Assembly (NCBI GenBank): GCA_031274845.1
Contig: JAISPN010000017.1
Coordinates: 1-6,219, forward strand
Source of the DNA: Acidobacteriaceae bacterium
GTDB taxonomy: Bacteria; Acidobacteriota; Vicinamibacteria; Vicinamibacterales; CAVVIG01
Length of the DNA: 6,219 nt
Reading direction: 5' to 3'
Each line of letters starts with the position of its first letter. The stretch's first letter is position 1. Below are positions 1 through 5,656 of this stretch, in pieces. The notes below the pieces were generated by a model that made no database searches, was not told the origin of the DNA, and worked only from the letters and a program-made list of their open reading frames with translations. Made by a program: the position numbers and the translations under genes.

Positions 1-42
1 GAGAAGCAGCACGGCCATGAACGACGCACGACACATTCGCAT
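1..42 (-). CDS. 5' end of an exported or membrane protein gene, cut by the window edge
   Basis: Reading leftwards from an ATG at 42-40, 14 codons remain open to the edge and translate as MRMCRASFMAVLLL. A short basic start followed by a hydrophobic run looks like the beginning of a signal peptide or a first membrane helix. A second in-frame ATG (codon 9, at 18-16) is a possible alternative start. The ATG lies only 4 bases beyond the stop of the ttcA-type gene on the same strand, so it is probably the next cistron of that operon. There is no good Shine-Dalgarno sequence. Nothing can be said about function from 14 residues, and the call rests on position and hydrophobicity only. Confidence 0.5.
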   Translation of the reverse strand, partial: MRMCRASFMAVLLL

Positions 43-46
43 GAGA

Positions 47-853
47 TCAACTCGCAACGGAAGATACCAGTTCAGACGCGCGCGCGCGTAATTCGGCCGG
101 CGGGTTGAGACGGGTATCGAGCAGATGCCGCGGCGCGACGTTCCCGAGCGCCTTGAGCACTGACGATTTGACGCCGGGATGTTCGACTTCGAGATCCATC
201 AGCAGCTTCTTCATCCGTTGCCGCTGCAGCGCGAGATCGCCGCACGCCGGACAACAGCAGCCGATGATCGGCAGCGTCGATTCCTTGCAGTACTGCCGCG
301 CCTCGTCCTCGCCAACGTAGACGAGCGGACGAATGACGACGTGCTGCTGGTCGTCGGAGACAAGCTTGGCCGGCATCGCCTTGAGCGCGCCGGCGAAGAA
401 GATATTGAGGAGCAACGTCTCGATAAAATCGTCGGCGTGATGGCCGAGCGCAATCTTCGTGGCGCCCACCTCCTTCGCCACGCGGTACAGCACGCCGCGC
501 CTGAGCCGCGCGCAGAGCGAGCAGGGGGTGTCGTTGACGTCGAGGATGTCCTCAATCAGCTCGCCGATTTCGGTGTGCTCGATCCGGTATTCCCAGCCGC
601 GCTCCTCGCAGGTGCGGGCGATGAGATCGTGCTTGAAGGCCTTGTAGCCCGAATCGACGTTCACCGCGACGAGCGAAAACCGGATCGGCGCGCGCTGCCG
701 CAAGACATCGAGGATCTGCAGGAGCGCCCAGCTATCTTTCCCGCCGGAGAGGCCGACCATGATCCGATCGCCCTCCTGAATCATGTCGAAGTCGACCGAG
801 GCCTTGGTCGTCTTCTTCGCGATGCGCGCTTCGAGCTCGGTGCGATACGCCAT
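47..853 (-). CDS. ttcA: TtcA-type tRNA cytidine(32) 2-sulfurtransferase (PP-loop, Fe-S)
   Basis: A 268-residue protein of the TtcA family, cytoplasmic enzymes that adenylate C32 of certain tRNAs and replace its 2-oxygen with sulfur, using ATP and a [4Fe-4S] cluster. Seen in the sequence: the PP-loop SGGKDS at residues 36-41, preceded by a TtcA-like MIQEGDRIMVGL; the pair C111-S-L-C114 followed by ARLRRG; TKIALGHHADD at 132-142; VIRPL at 173-177; and a C-terminal cysteine group C199, C200, C201, C204 just before LALQRQ. The end NVAPRHLLDTRLN also matches TtcA. There is no N-terminal zinc finger, which argues against the related TtuA. Oddity: the terminal cluster reads CCCPAC, whereas from memory E. 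coli TtcA has a plain CNLC there. The ATG at 853 follows the acyltransferase stop by 9 bases, with no Shine-Dalgarno sequence. Family assignment is strong; the exact tRNA target is inferred. Confidence 0.9.
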   Translation of the reverse strand: MAYRTELEARIAKKTTKASVDFDMIQEGDRIMVGLSGGKDSWALLQILDVLRQRAPIRFSLVAVNVDSGYKAFKHDLIARTCEERGWEYRIEHTEIGELIEDILDVNDTPCSLCARLRRGVLYRVAKEVGATKIALGHHADDFIETLLLNIFFAGALKAMPAKLVSDDQQHVVIRPLVYVGEDEARQYCKESTLPIIGCCCPACGDLALQRQRMKKLLMDLEVEHPGVKSSVLKALGNVAPRHLLDTRLNPPAELRARASELVSSVAS

Positions 854-859
854 GAGGTG

Positions 860-865
860 ATTTTA
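860..865 (-). promoter_or_regulatory. Possible -10 box (TAAAAT) just upstream of ttcA
   Basis: On the minus strand the sequence CTAAAATCACCTC directly precedes the ttcA ATG. TAAAAT matches the sigma-70 -10 consensus at 5 of 6 positions, and its first three bases are the stop codon of the acyltransferase gene. Only six bases lie between the hexamer and ATG, so a transcript started here would be leaderless or nearly so. No -35 hexamer and no extended TGn is present at the expected distance. In a GC-rich region such an AT-rich box stands out, but a chance match arising from the TAA stop is quite possible. Confidence 0.22.
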
Positions 866-1642
866 GCGGGTCGAGACGACACGCGCCGGAATTCCCACCG
901 CGACCGATCGCGGCGGCACCGTCTCGCGCACGACGGCCGAGGCGCCGATGACGGCTGACGCGCCAATCGACACGCCGTCGAGAATCTTCGCGCCGGCGCC
1001 AATCCAGGCCTCGTCGCCGATATCGACGCCGCGAGAGACGCGCGTCTGCTCGGCAACCGGGACCGACGGGTCCGAGAAATCGTGATCGCCGCCGATGATG
1101 TACGCGTAGGCGGCGACGAGGACGTTCGCGCCGATCCGGACGCGGCTGGCGGAAAAGACCTCGCAGTTAAATCCGATGTTGGCGCCCGGCGCCAGCTCGA
1201 TGTCGCCGTTCTTGCACGACAGAATCGAATTGCGGCCGACGAACACCCCGTCGCCAATGCGGATGCCGCTGTTGGTGTCCCCTTTGGCGTCGAGCAGGCA
1301 GTTGTCGTCGATGGCGACGTTGCTGCCGATGTGAATCTTGTGCGGATGCCGCAGCACGACGTGCTGCCCGAACACGACGTTCCGGCCGCACGAGCCGAGC
1401 AGATACGGATAGAGCGTCTTCCGCAGCAGCAGGCCGAGCGCGCCGGGACAGCTCTGCGCAAGCGTCACGATCAGCTCGTGCTTGAGGAGCGCGCCCCAGC
1501 CAGATCGCCCAACGACCAGCGCGGCGTATTTCTCGCGTGCGCTGGTGCCCGCCTTGAACAACTGATCCTGCGCGCGCGGAATCGCTGTCGCGGACGCCGA
1601 GGTGTTCGTCCCGGTGGACGTGTCAGAGCCAGCCATGCTCAC
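863..1642 (-). CDS. Left-handed beta-helix (hexapeptide repeat) O-acyltransferase
   Basis: A 259-residue protein (257 from the internal ATG) of the hexapeptide acyltransferase superfamily, soluble trimeric enzymes that move acetyl or other acyl groups from acyl-CoA to sugars or other acceptors. Repeats of the I-G-x-x-x form run from about residue 84 to 250, for example IHIGSNVAIDDNC (103-115), IRIGDGVFVGRNS (127-139), VDIGDEAWIGAGAKI (206-220) and VSIGASAVIGASAVV (224-238), ending in the usual GIPARVV. GGDHDFS (184-190) carries H187, the likely catalytic base by analogy with maltose/galactoside acetyltransferases. Residues 1-25 are rich in Ser, Thr and Ala and probably disordered; about 26-83 is helical. 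The start is uncertain: GTG at 1642 or ATG at 1636, overlapping the epimerase gene by 20 or 14 bases. Neither has a Shine-Dalgarno sequence. The context suggests acylation of a glycan or glycolipid; the acceptor is unknown. Confidence 0.85.
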   Translation of the reverse strand: MSMAGSDTSTGTNTSASATAIPRAQDQLFKAGTSAREKYAALVVGRSGWGALLKHELIVTLAQSCPGALGLLLRKTLYPYLLGSCGRNVVFGQHVVLRHPHKIHIGSNVAIDDNCLLDAKGDTNSGIRIGDGVFVGRNSILSCKNGDIELAPGANIGFNCEVFSASRVRIGANVLVAAYAYIIGGDHDFSDPSVPVAEQTRVSRGVDIGDEAWIGAGAKILDGVSIGASAVIGASAVVRETVPPRSVAVGIPARVVSTR

Positions 1643-2603
1643 GGTACCAGGTCAGTGTCCGGCGGATGCCGTCTTCAAGCGTCACGGCCGGGGAGAAACC
1701 GATTTCGGTCCGCGCGCGCGTGATGTCGAACGCGCGGCTTTTCGTGTAGAAATCGACGCGGCGTCGATAGAGCGGCGGCTCGACGCCAAACGGCGCGCAG
1801 ATCGCTTCGCACGCGGCTCCCGCCATCCAGACCGGCCACACGGGCCAGTGCAGGCGTGGCGGCTCGACGCCCGCCACCGCCGCCACCCGCGTTACCAGCT
1901 CATTCAGCGTCGTCACTTCCCCGCCGGCCAAGAGATACGTGCGCCCTGCCGCCGCGGGATGCTCGCCGCAGAGCCGGAAGCCTTCGACCAAATCGTCAAT
2001 GTAGGTGAGATGGTAGTAGATTTCGCCACGCCCAAGGATGGGAAACCGCCCGCGCGCGATGCCGCGAAACATCTTCAGCAGACGCCGATCGCCCGGACCG
2101 TAGATCCCTGACGGCCGCGCAATCACCGCTTCGACGCCCGTCCGACGCGCCGCCTCGCGCACGAGCTGCTCCCCTTCAAGTTTCGTCTCCTGATACACGT
2201 CGCCCGGCGCAAGTGGCGCCTCTTCGTTCGCCGGCGGATGTTCCACATCGCCGTGGACGCCAACCGTGCTGCAATGCACGACGCGCCGGACACTCTGCCG
2301 CGCCGCGGCGTCAACCAGCGCGGCCGCGCCGGTGGCGTTGACCGCGCGGTAGCGATCCTTCGGCAGTCCCGCCTGACGATAAATCGCCGCGATGTTGTAC
2401 GCGACATCGACATCGGCCAACGCGCGATCGAGAGACGCAGGATCGACGAGATCGCCGTCGCAGAGTTCGATCCCGGCCGCCGCGAGATCGGCCGCACGCG
2501 CGCGGTCGCGCACCAGCGCCCGGACGGCGTACCCGCGCGCGGCCAAGGTCCGCGCGAGGTGACCGCCCGTGAACCCGGTGGCGCCGGTTACGAGGACTCG
2601 CAC
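1623..2603 (-). CDS. NAD(P)-dependent epimerase/dehydratase, extended SDR family
   Basis: A 326-residue cytoplasmic oxidoreductase of the extended short-chain dehydrogenase family. The N-terminal Rossmann motif GATGFTG (residues 7-13) binds NAD(P). GDLVDP (50-55) supplies the usual adenine-contacting Asp. The catalytic set is S112 (in HCSTVGVHG) with Y137-Q-E-T-K141. RPSGIYGPGD (163-172) and YIDDLVEGF (about 206-214) are typical substrate-side motifs. Length is normal. It most resembles the mixed group holding dihydroflavonol-4-reductase-like, 3-beta-HSD-like and hopanoid-associated sugar epimerases (HpnA), so the substrate could be a nucleotide sugar or a lipid. The start is a GTG giving MRVLVTGATG, which fits the family exactly, and it overlaps the methyltransferase gene by 16 bases. 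No Shine-Dalgarno is visible, suggesting translational coupling. The downstream acyltransferase begins inside its last codons. Confidence 0.88.
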   Translation of the reverse strand: MRVLVTGATGFTGGHLARTLAARGYAVRALVRDRARAADLAAAGIELCDGDLVDPASLDRALADVDVAYNIAAIYRQAGLPKDRYRAVNATGAAALVDAAARQSVRRVVHCSTVGVHGDVEHPPANEEAPLAPGDVYQETKLEGEQLVREAARRTGVEAVIARPSGIYGPGDRRLLKMFRGIARGRFPILGRGEIYYHLTYIDDLVEGFRLCGEHPAAAGRTYLLAGGEVTTLNELVTRVAAVAGVEPPRLHWPVWPVWMAGAACEAICAPFGVEPPLYRRRVDFYTKSRAFDITRARTEIGFSPAVTLEDGIRRTLTWYREHGWL

Positions 2604-3349
2604 CGCTCAGCGAGAACCGTCACCGGCGAGCCAAACGCCCCTTGCGCGCCGATGCGCTCGAGGAGCCGTTCGCTCGAGCGGGTGAAGGAAGGCGATCCGA
2701 TGGTCTTGTGCAACGCAATCGGCAACACGAATTGACGGTCGACGGCGCGGACGCGGAAGCCGTTGGCGTGAAGGGCACCGACAATCTGCCTGTCGAGAAA
2801 GACACGATACGGTTCGGTCGTGCCGCCGACGGTGTGAATCAGCTTCCGGCCGATCGACTGGAGCAGCGCCGTGCTGCGCGCGGACGGAAAATCCAGCAGT
2901 ACCTGATGTCGCGCGACGCGGCAAAGTTCGGCAATACACATACGCCAGCGTGGCGTGTGCATCAGGACGCGCAGACTGACCGCGGCGTCAAACGACCGAT
3001 CGGGAAAGTCGAGCGCGTGCGCGTCCCCTTCGCGGAAGTCGATCGCCAGTGCGCGGGCATCCGCGTGCGCGGCGGCTCTTGCGCGGGCGACCGCCAGCAT
3101 CTCTTTCGACGCATCAACGCCGGTGACTGTCGCGCCGGCGCTCGCAAGCAAGAACGCGCCGCGGCCGGTGCCGGTGCCGATGTCAAGAATCGTCTGCCCC
3201 GCGCGTGGCGCGAGAAACGAGAGGAGCACCTGCGCTTGTTGCGCGGCGACGAGTTCGCCGATCGGACCGCCAAACCGGCGCGCGTCGAAGTTCTGCGCGG
3301 TCGCCGGATCGGCGTAGAGCGTGTAGCTGTAGTGCTCGCGATCGGTCAC
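2588..3349 (-). CDS. Class I SAM-dependent methyltransferase
   Basis: A 253-residue protein with a Rossmann-type SAM-binding core. Motif I is LDIGTGTGRG (residues 55-64), the acidic residue contacting the SAM ribose is D79 in TGVDAS (76-81), and GDAHALDFPDRSFD (108-121) is the usual post-II segment, followed by the VSLRVLMH strand/helix. This is the UbiE/Methyltransf_11 pattern, which methylates small molecules, lipids or sugars. The last 90 or so residues are more individual, with VFLDRQIVGALHANGF (about 183-198) and then a basic/aromatic stretch, and probably form the acceptor side. The GTG start at 3349 shares the four bases GTGA with the stop of the upstream glycosyltransferase, a classic coupling overlap. 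The 3' end overlaps the epimerase start by 16 bases. A sugar or glycolipid acceptor is inferred from neighbours only. Confidence 0.87.
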   Translation of the reverse strand: MTDREHYSYTLYADPATAQNFDARRFGGPIGELVAAQQAQVLLSFLAPRAGQTILDIGTGTGRGAFLLASAGATVTGVDASKEMLAVARARAAAHADARALAIDFREGDAHALDFPDRSFDAAVSLRVLMHTPRWRMCIAELCRVARHQVLLDFPSARSTALLQSIGRKLIHTVGGTTEPYRVFLDRQIVGALHANGFRVRAVDRQFVLPIALHKTIGSPSFTRSSERLLERIGAQGAFGSPVTVLAERCESS

Positions 3350-4548
3350 GCGAGATCCTTGACCGGCTTCAGCGGCCGATCCGGCGCAAGGCCAGAAATC
3401 GCCTGTCGCGTCCGTGCGAGGTAGGCGTCGTAGCTGTATTTAGTGCGCGCCAGTTCGCCCGCCGCCTGCCCCACCGCTGCGGCACGCGCCGGATCGTTTA
3501 TAGAGGCCAGGATGCCGGCGGCAAACTCCGCCGCGGTCGCGCCGGTCAGGATCGACGTCGTGTCGTCGAGCACTTGCGTGTGCGTCCGTAGCCTGGTTGC
3601 GACGATCGGTTTCCCCGAGCGCAGGTATTGGTAGATCTTGAGCGGCGTGTTCGTGCCGCGCGACCGTGGCGAGACCAACGCGGTGCAGGCCGCCAGATAC
3701 GCCGGGATCTCTTCCGCCGGACGTTCACCGGCAAAGATCGTGACGTCGCCGATGCCTGCGGCGGTAGCGTCCGCCTTGGCGCGCACGACCAGATCGGGCC
3801 TGCCGCCGGCCATGAGCAAGCGCGCGTCCGGCCGCTCGGCGTGAACGAGGCGCATCGCGTCGAACAGCAGATCGAGCCCTTGATACGCCTCGAACGTGCC
3901 GGTATACAGCACGACCGGCATCTCCGGCGTCAGATGAAATCGTTCGCGCACCGCACGCACATCGTCGGCGCTCGGCACCTCTTCGCCGGAGCCGGGCGCG
4001 TTTTCAATCAGGACCACCTGCGCATCCGGGTCGATTCCGCGCACCGTCTCTTCGAGCGCCGGGCAGATGACGATGACGACGCGCGAGCGCCGGATCATCA
4101 CCCGCTCGATGACGTTGAAGACGCCGCGAATGAGGCGCGAGCCGCTGAACGCGAAGTTCGACAACTGCTGCGGCAGGCTCGAATGCATGTCGTACAGATG
4201 CGGCACGCGCAGCAGCGCCGCGAGGACAACGCCGATGAGTCCCCCTTCTTCGTGCGAGTGGACGGCGTCGTATTTCTCTGCGACCGCGCGGCGAAAAGCC
4301 GTCAGCGTCAACGCCGCGTCGAGCGGCAGCTTCGCGAGCGACGGGCCGATCTTCACGTGGCGCACAAACGGCGGACGCATCGCGCGAAACACACGCAGGC
4401 CGGGGATCGTGACGTCGCGGCCGAAGGGATACGTGACGAGATCGACCTGATGTCCAAGGTCGGTCAGGGCGCGAATCCGGTGGTATTCGCTGAAGGGGGT
4501 GCCGCGCGGCTCGAAGAACGGTTGCGGCGCGATCATCAGAATGCGCAT
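3346..4548 (-). CDS. GT4-type glycosyltransferase (GT-B fold)
   Basis: From the ATG at 4548 this is a 400-residue two-Rossmann-domain glycosyltransferase of the GT4 kind, which transfers a sugar from a nucleotide donor to a growing glycan or lipid. The N-domain starts MRILMIAPQPFFEPRGTPFS, with a typical donor/acceptor loop, and HSHEEGG (97-103) and LYDMHSS (118-124) follow. The C-domain has VVLYTGTFEAYQGLDLL (212-228), LLMAGG (244-249) and SPRSRGTNTPLKIYQYL (293-309), then GKPIVAT. The canonical EX7E pair is not kept: Gly/Thr stand near the first Glu and Q307 at the second. No transmembrane segment is evident. It is probably the first gene of the minus-strand operon. An upstream in-frame GTG at 4569, preceded by GAGAG, would add seven residues (MRKLLLR). 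Longer starts run into the divergent gene and are unlikely. The donor and acceptor are not readable. Confidence 0.87.
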   Translation of the reverse strand: MRILMIAPQPFFEPRGTPFSEYHRIRALTDLGHQVDLVTYPFGRDVTIPGLRVFRAMRPPFVRHVKIGPSLAKLPLDAALTLTAFRRAVAEKYDAVHSHEEGGLIGVVLAALLRVPHLYDMHSSLPQQLSNFAFSGSRLIRGVFNVIERVMIRRSRVVIVICPALEETVRGIDPDAQVVLIENAPGSGEEVPSADDVRAVRERFHLTPEMPVVLYTGTFEAYQGLDLLFDAMRLVHAERPDARLLMAGGRPDLVVRAKADATAAGIGDVTIFAGERPAEEIPAYLAACTALVSPRSRGTNTPLKIYQYLRSGKPIVATRLRTHTQVLDDTTSILTGATAAEFAAGILASINDPARAAAVGQAAGELARTKYSYDAYLARTRQAISGLAPDRPLKPVKDLA

Positions 4549-4648
4549 GCGAAGGAGTAATTTTCTCACGAAACTCTCGTTGAGGCGGCGGTGACGCGCT
4601 CGACTCTCGGCGCACGGTCGTAGTACGATCACGCCGCTTTCGCGTCTG
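4549..4648. promoter_or_regulatory. Divergent intergenic region carrying promoters for both units
   Basis: These 100 bases separate the start codons of two divergent units and are the only non-coding stretch of any size in the window, so they should hold both promoters. An AT-richer patch (4558-4572) lies next to the glycosyltransferase start, whose leader reads AAAATTACTCCTTCGC before ATG on the minus strand. No strong sigma-70 promoter, operator palindrome or riboswitch is obvious. Neither gene has a proper Shine-Dalgarno sequence; the GAAGGAG visible on the plus strand at 4551-4557 has no start codon downstream at a useful distance. Confidence 0.6.
4600..4629 (+). promoter_or_regulatory. 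Candidate weak promoter for the membrane-protein gene
   Basis: TCGACT at 4600-4605 (4 of 6 to TTGACA) and TACGAT at 4624-4629 (4 of 6 to TATAAT) are spaced by 18 bases. Transcription would begin near 4636, leaving a leader of only about a dozen bases before ATG 4649, consistent with the missing Shine-Dalgarno. The match is modest and the spacing slightly long, so this is a suggestion rather than a call. Confidence 0.25.
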
Positions 4649-5656
4649 ATGGCCGACACCTCCACCTCACAATCCACGCGCTCCCCCGCGACCTCCTCGC
4701 CATCTGCTGTGCGTCGCTACGGCATCATGGCCATCAAGGCCATCGTCAGCGTCGCGCTGCTCGCGTTTCTGCTCTCGCGCGTGGACGTCAAGGAGCTCTG
4801 GGCGGATGCGCGTCAGGCGTCGATCGCGTGGCTGCTCATCGCCCTTGGCATCTACACGCTGAACATCGTAGCCAGCGTGCGGCGGTGGCATCTCTTGCTC
4901 AAGGCGCAGCATGTGCCGATTTCAAGTGCGGCCCTGTTCGGCTCGCTGCTCGTCGCGGGATTCTTCAACAACTTTCTGCCAAGTAACATCGGCGGCGACG
5001 TCATCCGCATCCGCGACACCGCGCCCGCGGCCGGATCGAAAACATTAGCGACGACGATCGTCCTCGTCGATCGCGGTCTGGGCCTGATGGCGCTCGTCCT
5101 CATCGCGGCGGTGGGCGCTACGATGGCGGCGGAACTTCACGGCAGCGGCACCTCGCCCATCTGGCCGTCGTGGCTCTGGGCCATGTTCGTGCTTGGCGTG
5201 GCGGTGACCGGCCCGGCGATTTACTTCCCCGCCGCGGTCGAGCGTGTCCTTCAACCGCTCAAGCGGATTCACGCGGAGTGGGTGGAACAGCGGATCGAGA
5301 CAATGGTCGAAGCGCTCGGCCGTTTCAAGGCGCGGCCGAGCGCGGTGTTCGGCTGCTTTGCGGGTGCCATCCTCGTGCAGGGGCTCGTCGTGGTGTTCTA
5401 CGTCGCCGTTGCGGAAGCGCTGAACATCCCGATTCACAGTTGGGACCTCGCCGTGATCGTGCCGCTCTCGCTCGTCGTGCAGATGCTGCCGGTCTCGGTC
5501 AATGGATTTGGCATCCGCGAGGCGACCTTCTCGCTCTACTTCACGCGCATCGGGTTGCCCATCGCGTCCGGCGTGTTGCTGTCGCTCGTCGCGGCAGCCG
5601 TGATGATGGTCTTCTCCCTGTCCGGAGCCGCGGTGTACATCGCGCGTGGACGCTAG
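4649..5656 (+). CDS. Integral membrane protein, LPG synthase transmembrane (YbhN/UPF0104) family
   Basis: A 335-residue polytopic inner-membrane protein of the family related to the flippase-like domain of MprF (lysylphosphatidylglycerol synthase). Bacterial members often sit next to glycosyltransferases and are thought to move or present lipid-linked substrates. Residues 1-23 are polar and Ser/Thr-rich, probably cytoplasmic. Hydrophobic segments lie at about 27-43, 58-76, 92-110, 136-160, 174-194, 234-256, 266-284 and 303-331. Family signatures are present: FFNNFLPSNIGGDVIR (105-120), VDRGLGL (140-146) and LPVSVNGFGIREATF (280-294). The aminoacyl-transferase domain of full MprF is absent, as is normal for this shorter form. 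The ATG at 4649 is the only upstream start possible, because the frame has a stop at 4592; M27 is an internal alternative. It is divergent from the glycosyltransferase operon and touches the next gene with no gap. The substrate is unknown. Confidence 0.87.
   Translation: MADTSTSQSTRSPATSSPSAVRRYGIMAIKAIVSVALLAFLLSRVDVKELWADARQASIAWLLIALGIYTLNIVASVRRWHLLLKAQHVPISSAALFGSLLVAGFFNNFLPSNIGGDVIRIRDTAPAAGSKTLATTIVLVDRGLGLMALVLIAAVGATMAAELHGSGTSPIWPSWLWAMFVLGVAVTGPAIYFPAAVERVLQPLKRIHAEWVEQRIETMVEALGRFKARPSAVFGCFAGAILVQGLVVVFYVAVAEALNIPIHSWDLAVIVPLSLVVQMLPVSVNGFGIREATFSLYFTRIGLPIASGVLLSLVAAAVMMVFSLSGAAVYIARGR

Larger units (their letters stand above)
1..4548 (-). other. Inferred six-gene operon: glycan tailoring plus tRNA thiolation
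   Basis: Six minus-strand genes follow one another with junctions of -4, -16, -14 or -20, +9 and +4 bases, leaving no room for terminators or ordinary promoters between them. The order is glycosyltransferase, methyltransferase, epimerase, acyltransferase, ttcA, then a partial gene with a signal-peptide-like start. Two or three of the downstream genes start with GTG inside the preceding gene, which suggests that translation is coupled from one gene to the next. The promoter is expected in 4549-4648. The operon boundary on the left is outside the window. Confidence 0.75.

Noticed and set aside
179..958. Long plus-strand open frame opposite ttcA
   Set aside because: The opposite strand has clear TtcA motifs throughout. 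The plus-strand translation is Arg/Asp/Ala-rich without any recognisable motif, the usual shadow in GC-rich DNA.
1082..1723. Plus-strand open frame of 213 codons opposite the acyltransferase
   Set aside because: Antisense of the hexapeptide-repeat gene; its periodic V/D/A pattern mirrors the repeats, and it has no motif of its own.
1623..2603. Assignment of the epimerase as HpnA (hopanoid-associated)
   Set aside because: The general fold matches but there are no neighbouring hopanoid genes, and the central region differs from HpnA as I remember it, so no gene symbol was given.
2642..3424. Plus-strand open frame of 260 codons opposite the methyltransferase
   Set aside because: The minus strand carries SAM-binding motifs across the same bases, and the plus translation is Arg-rich and featureless.
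3628..4560. Plus-strand open frame of 310 codons opposite the glycosyltransferase
   Set aside because: The very charged, His/Arg-rich composition is typical of an antisense frame; the minus-strand GT4 motifs explain the region.
4549..4677. Longer glycosyltransferase start extending to 4677
   Set aside because: It would add 43 residues with no family match and overlap the start of the divergent membrane-protein gene; MRILMIAPQP at 4548 is the normal family start.
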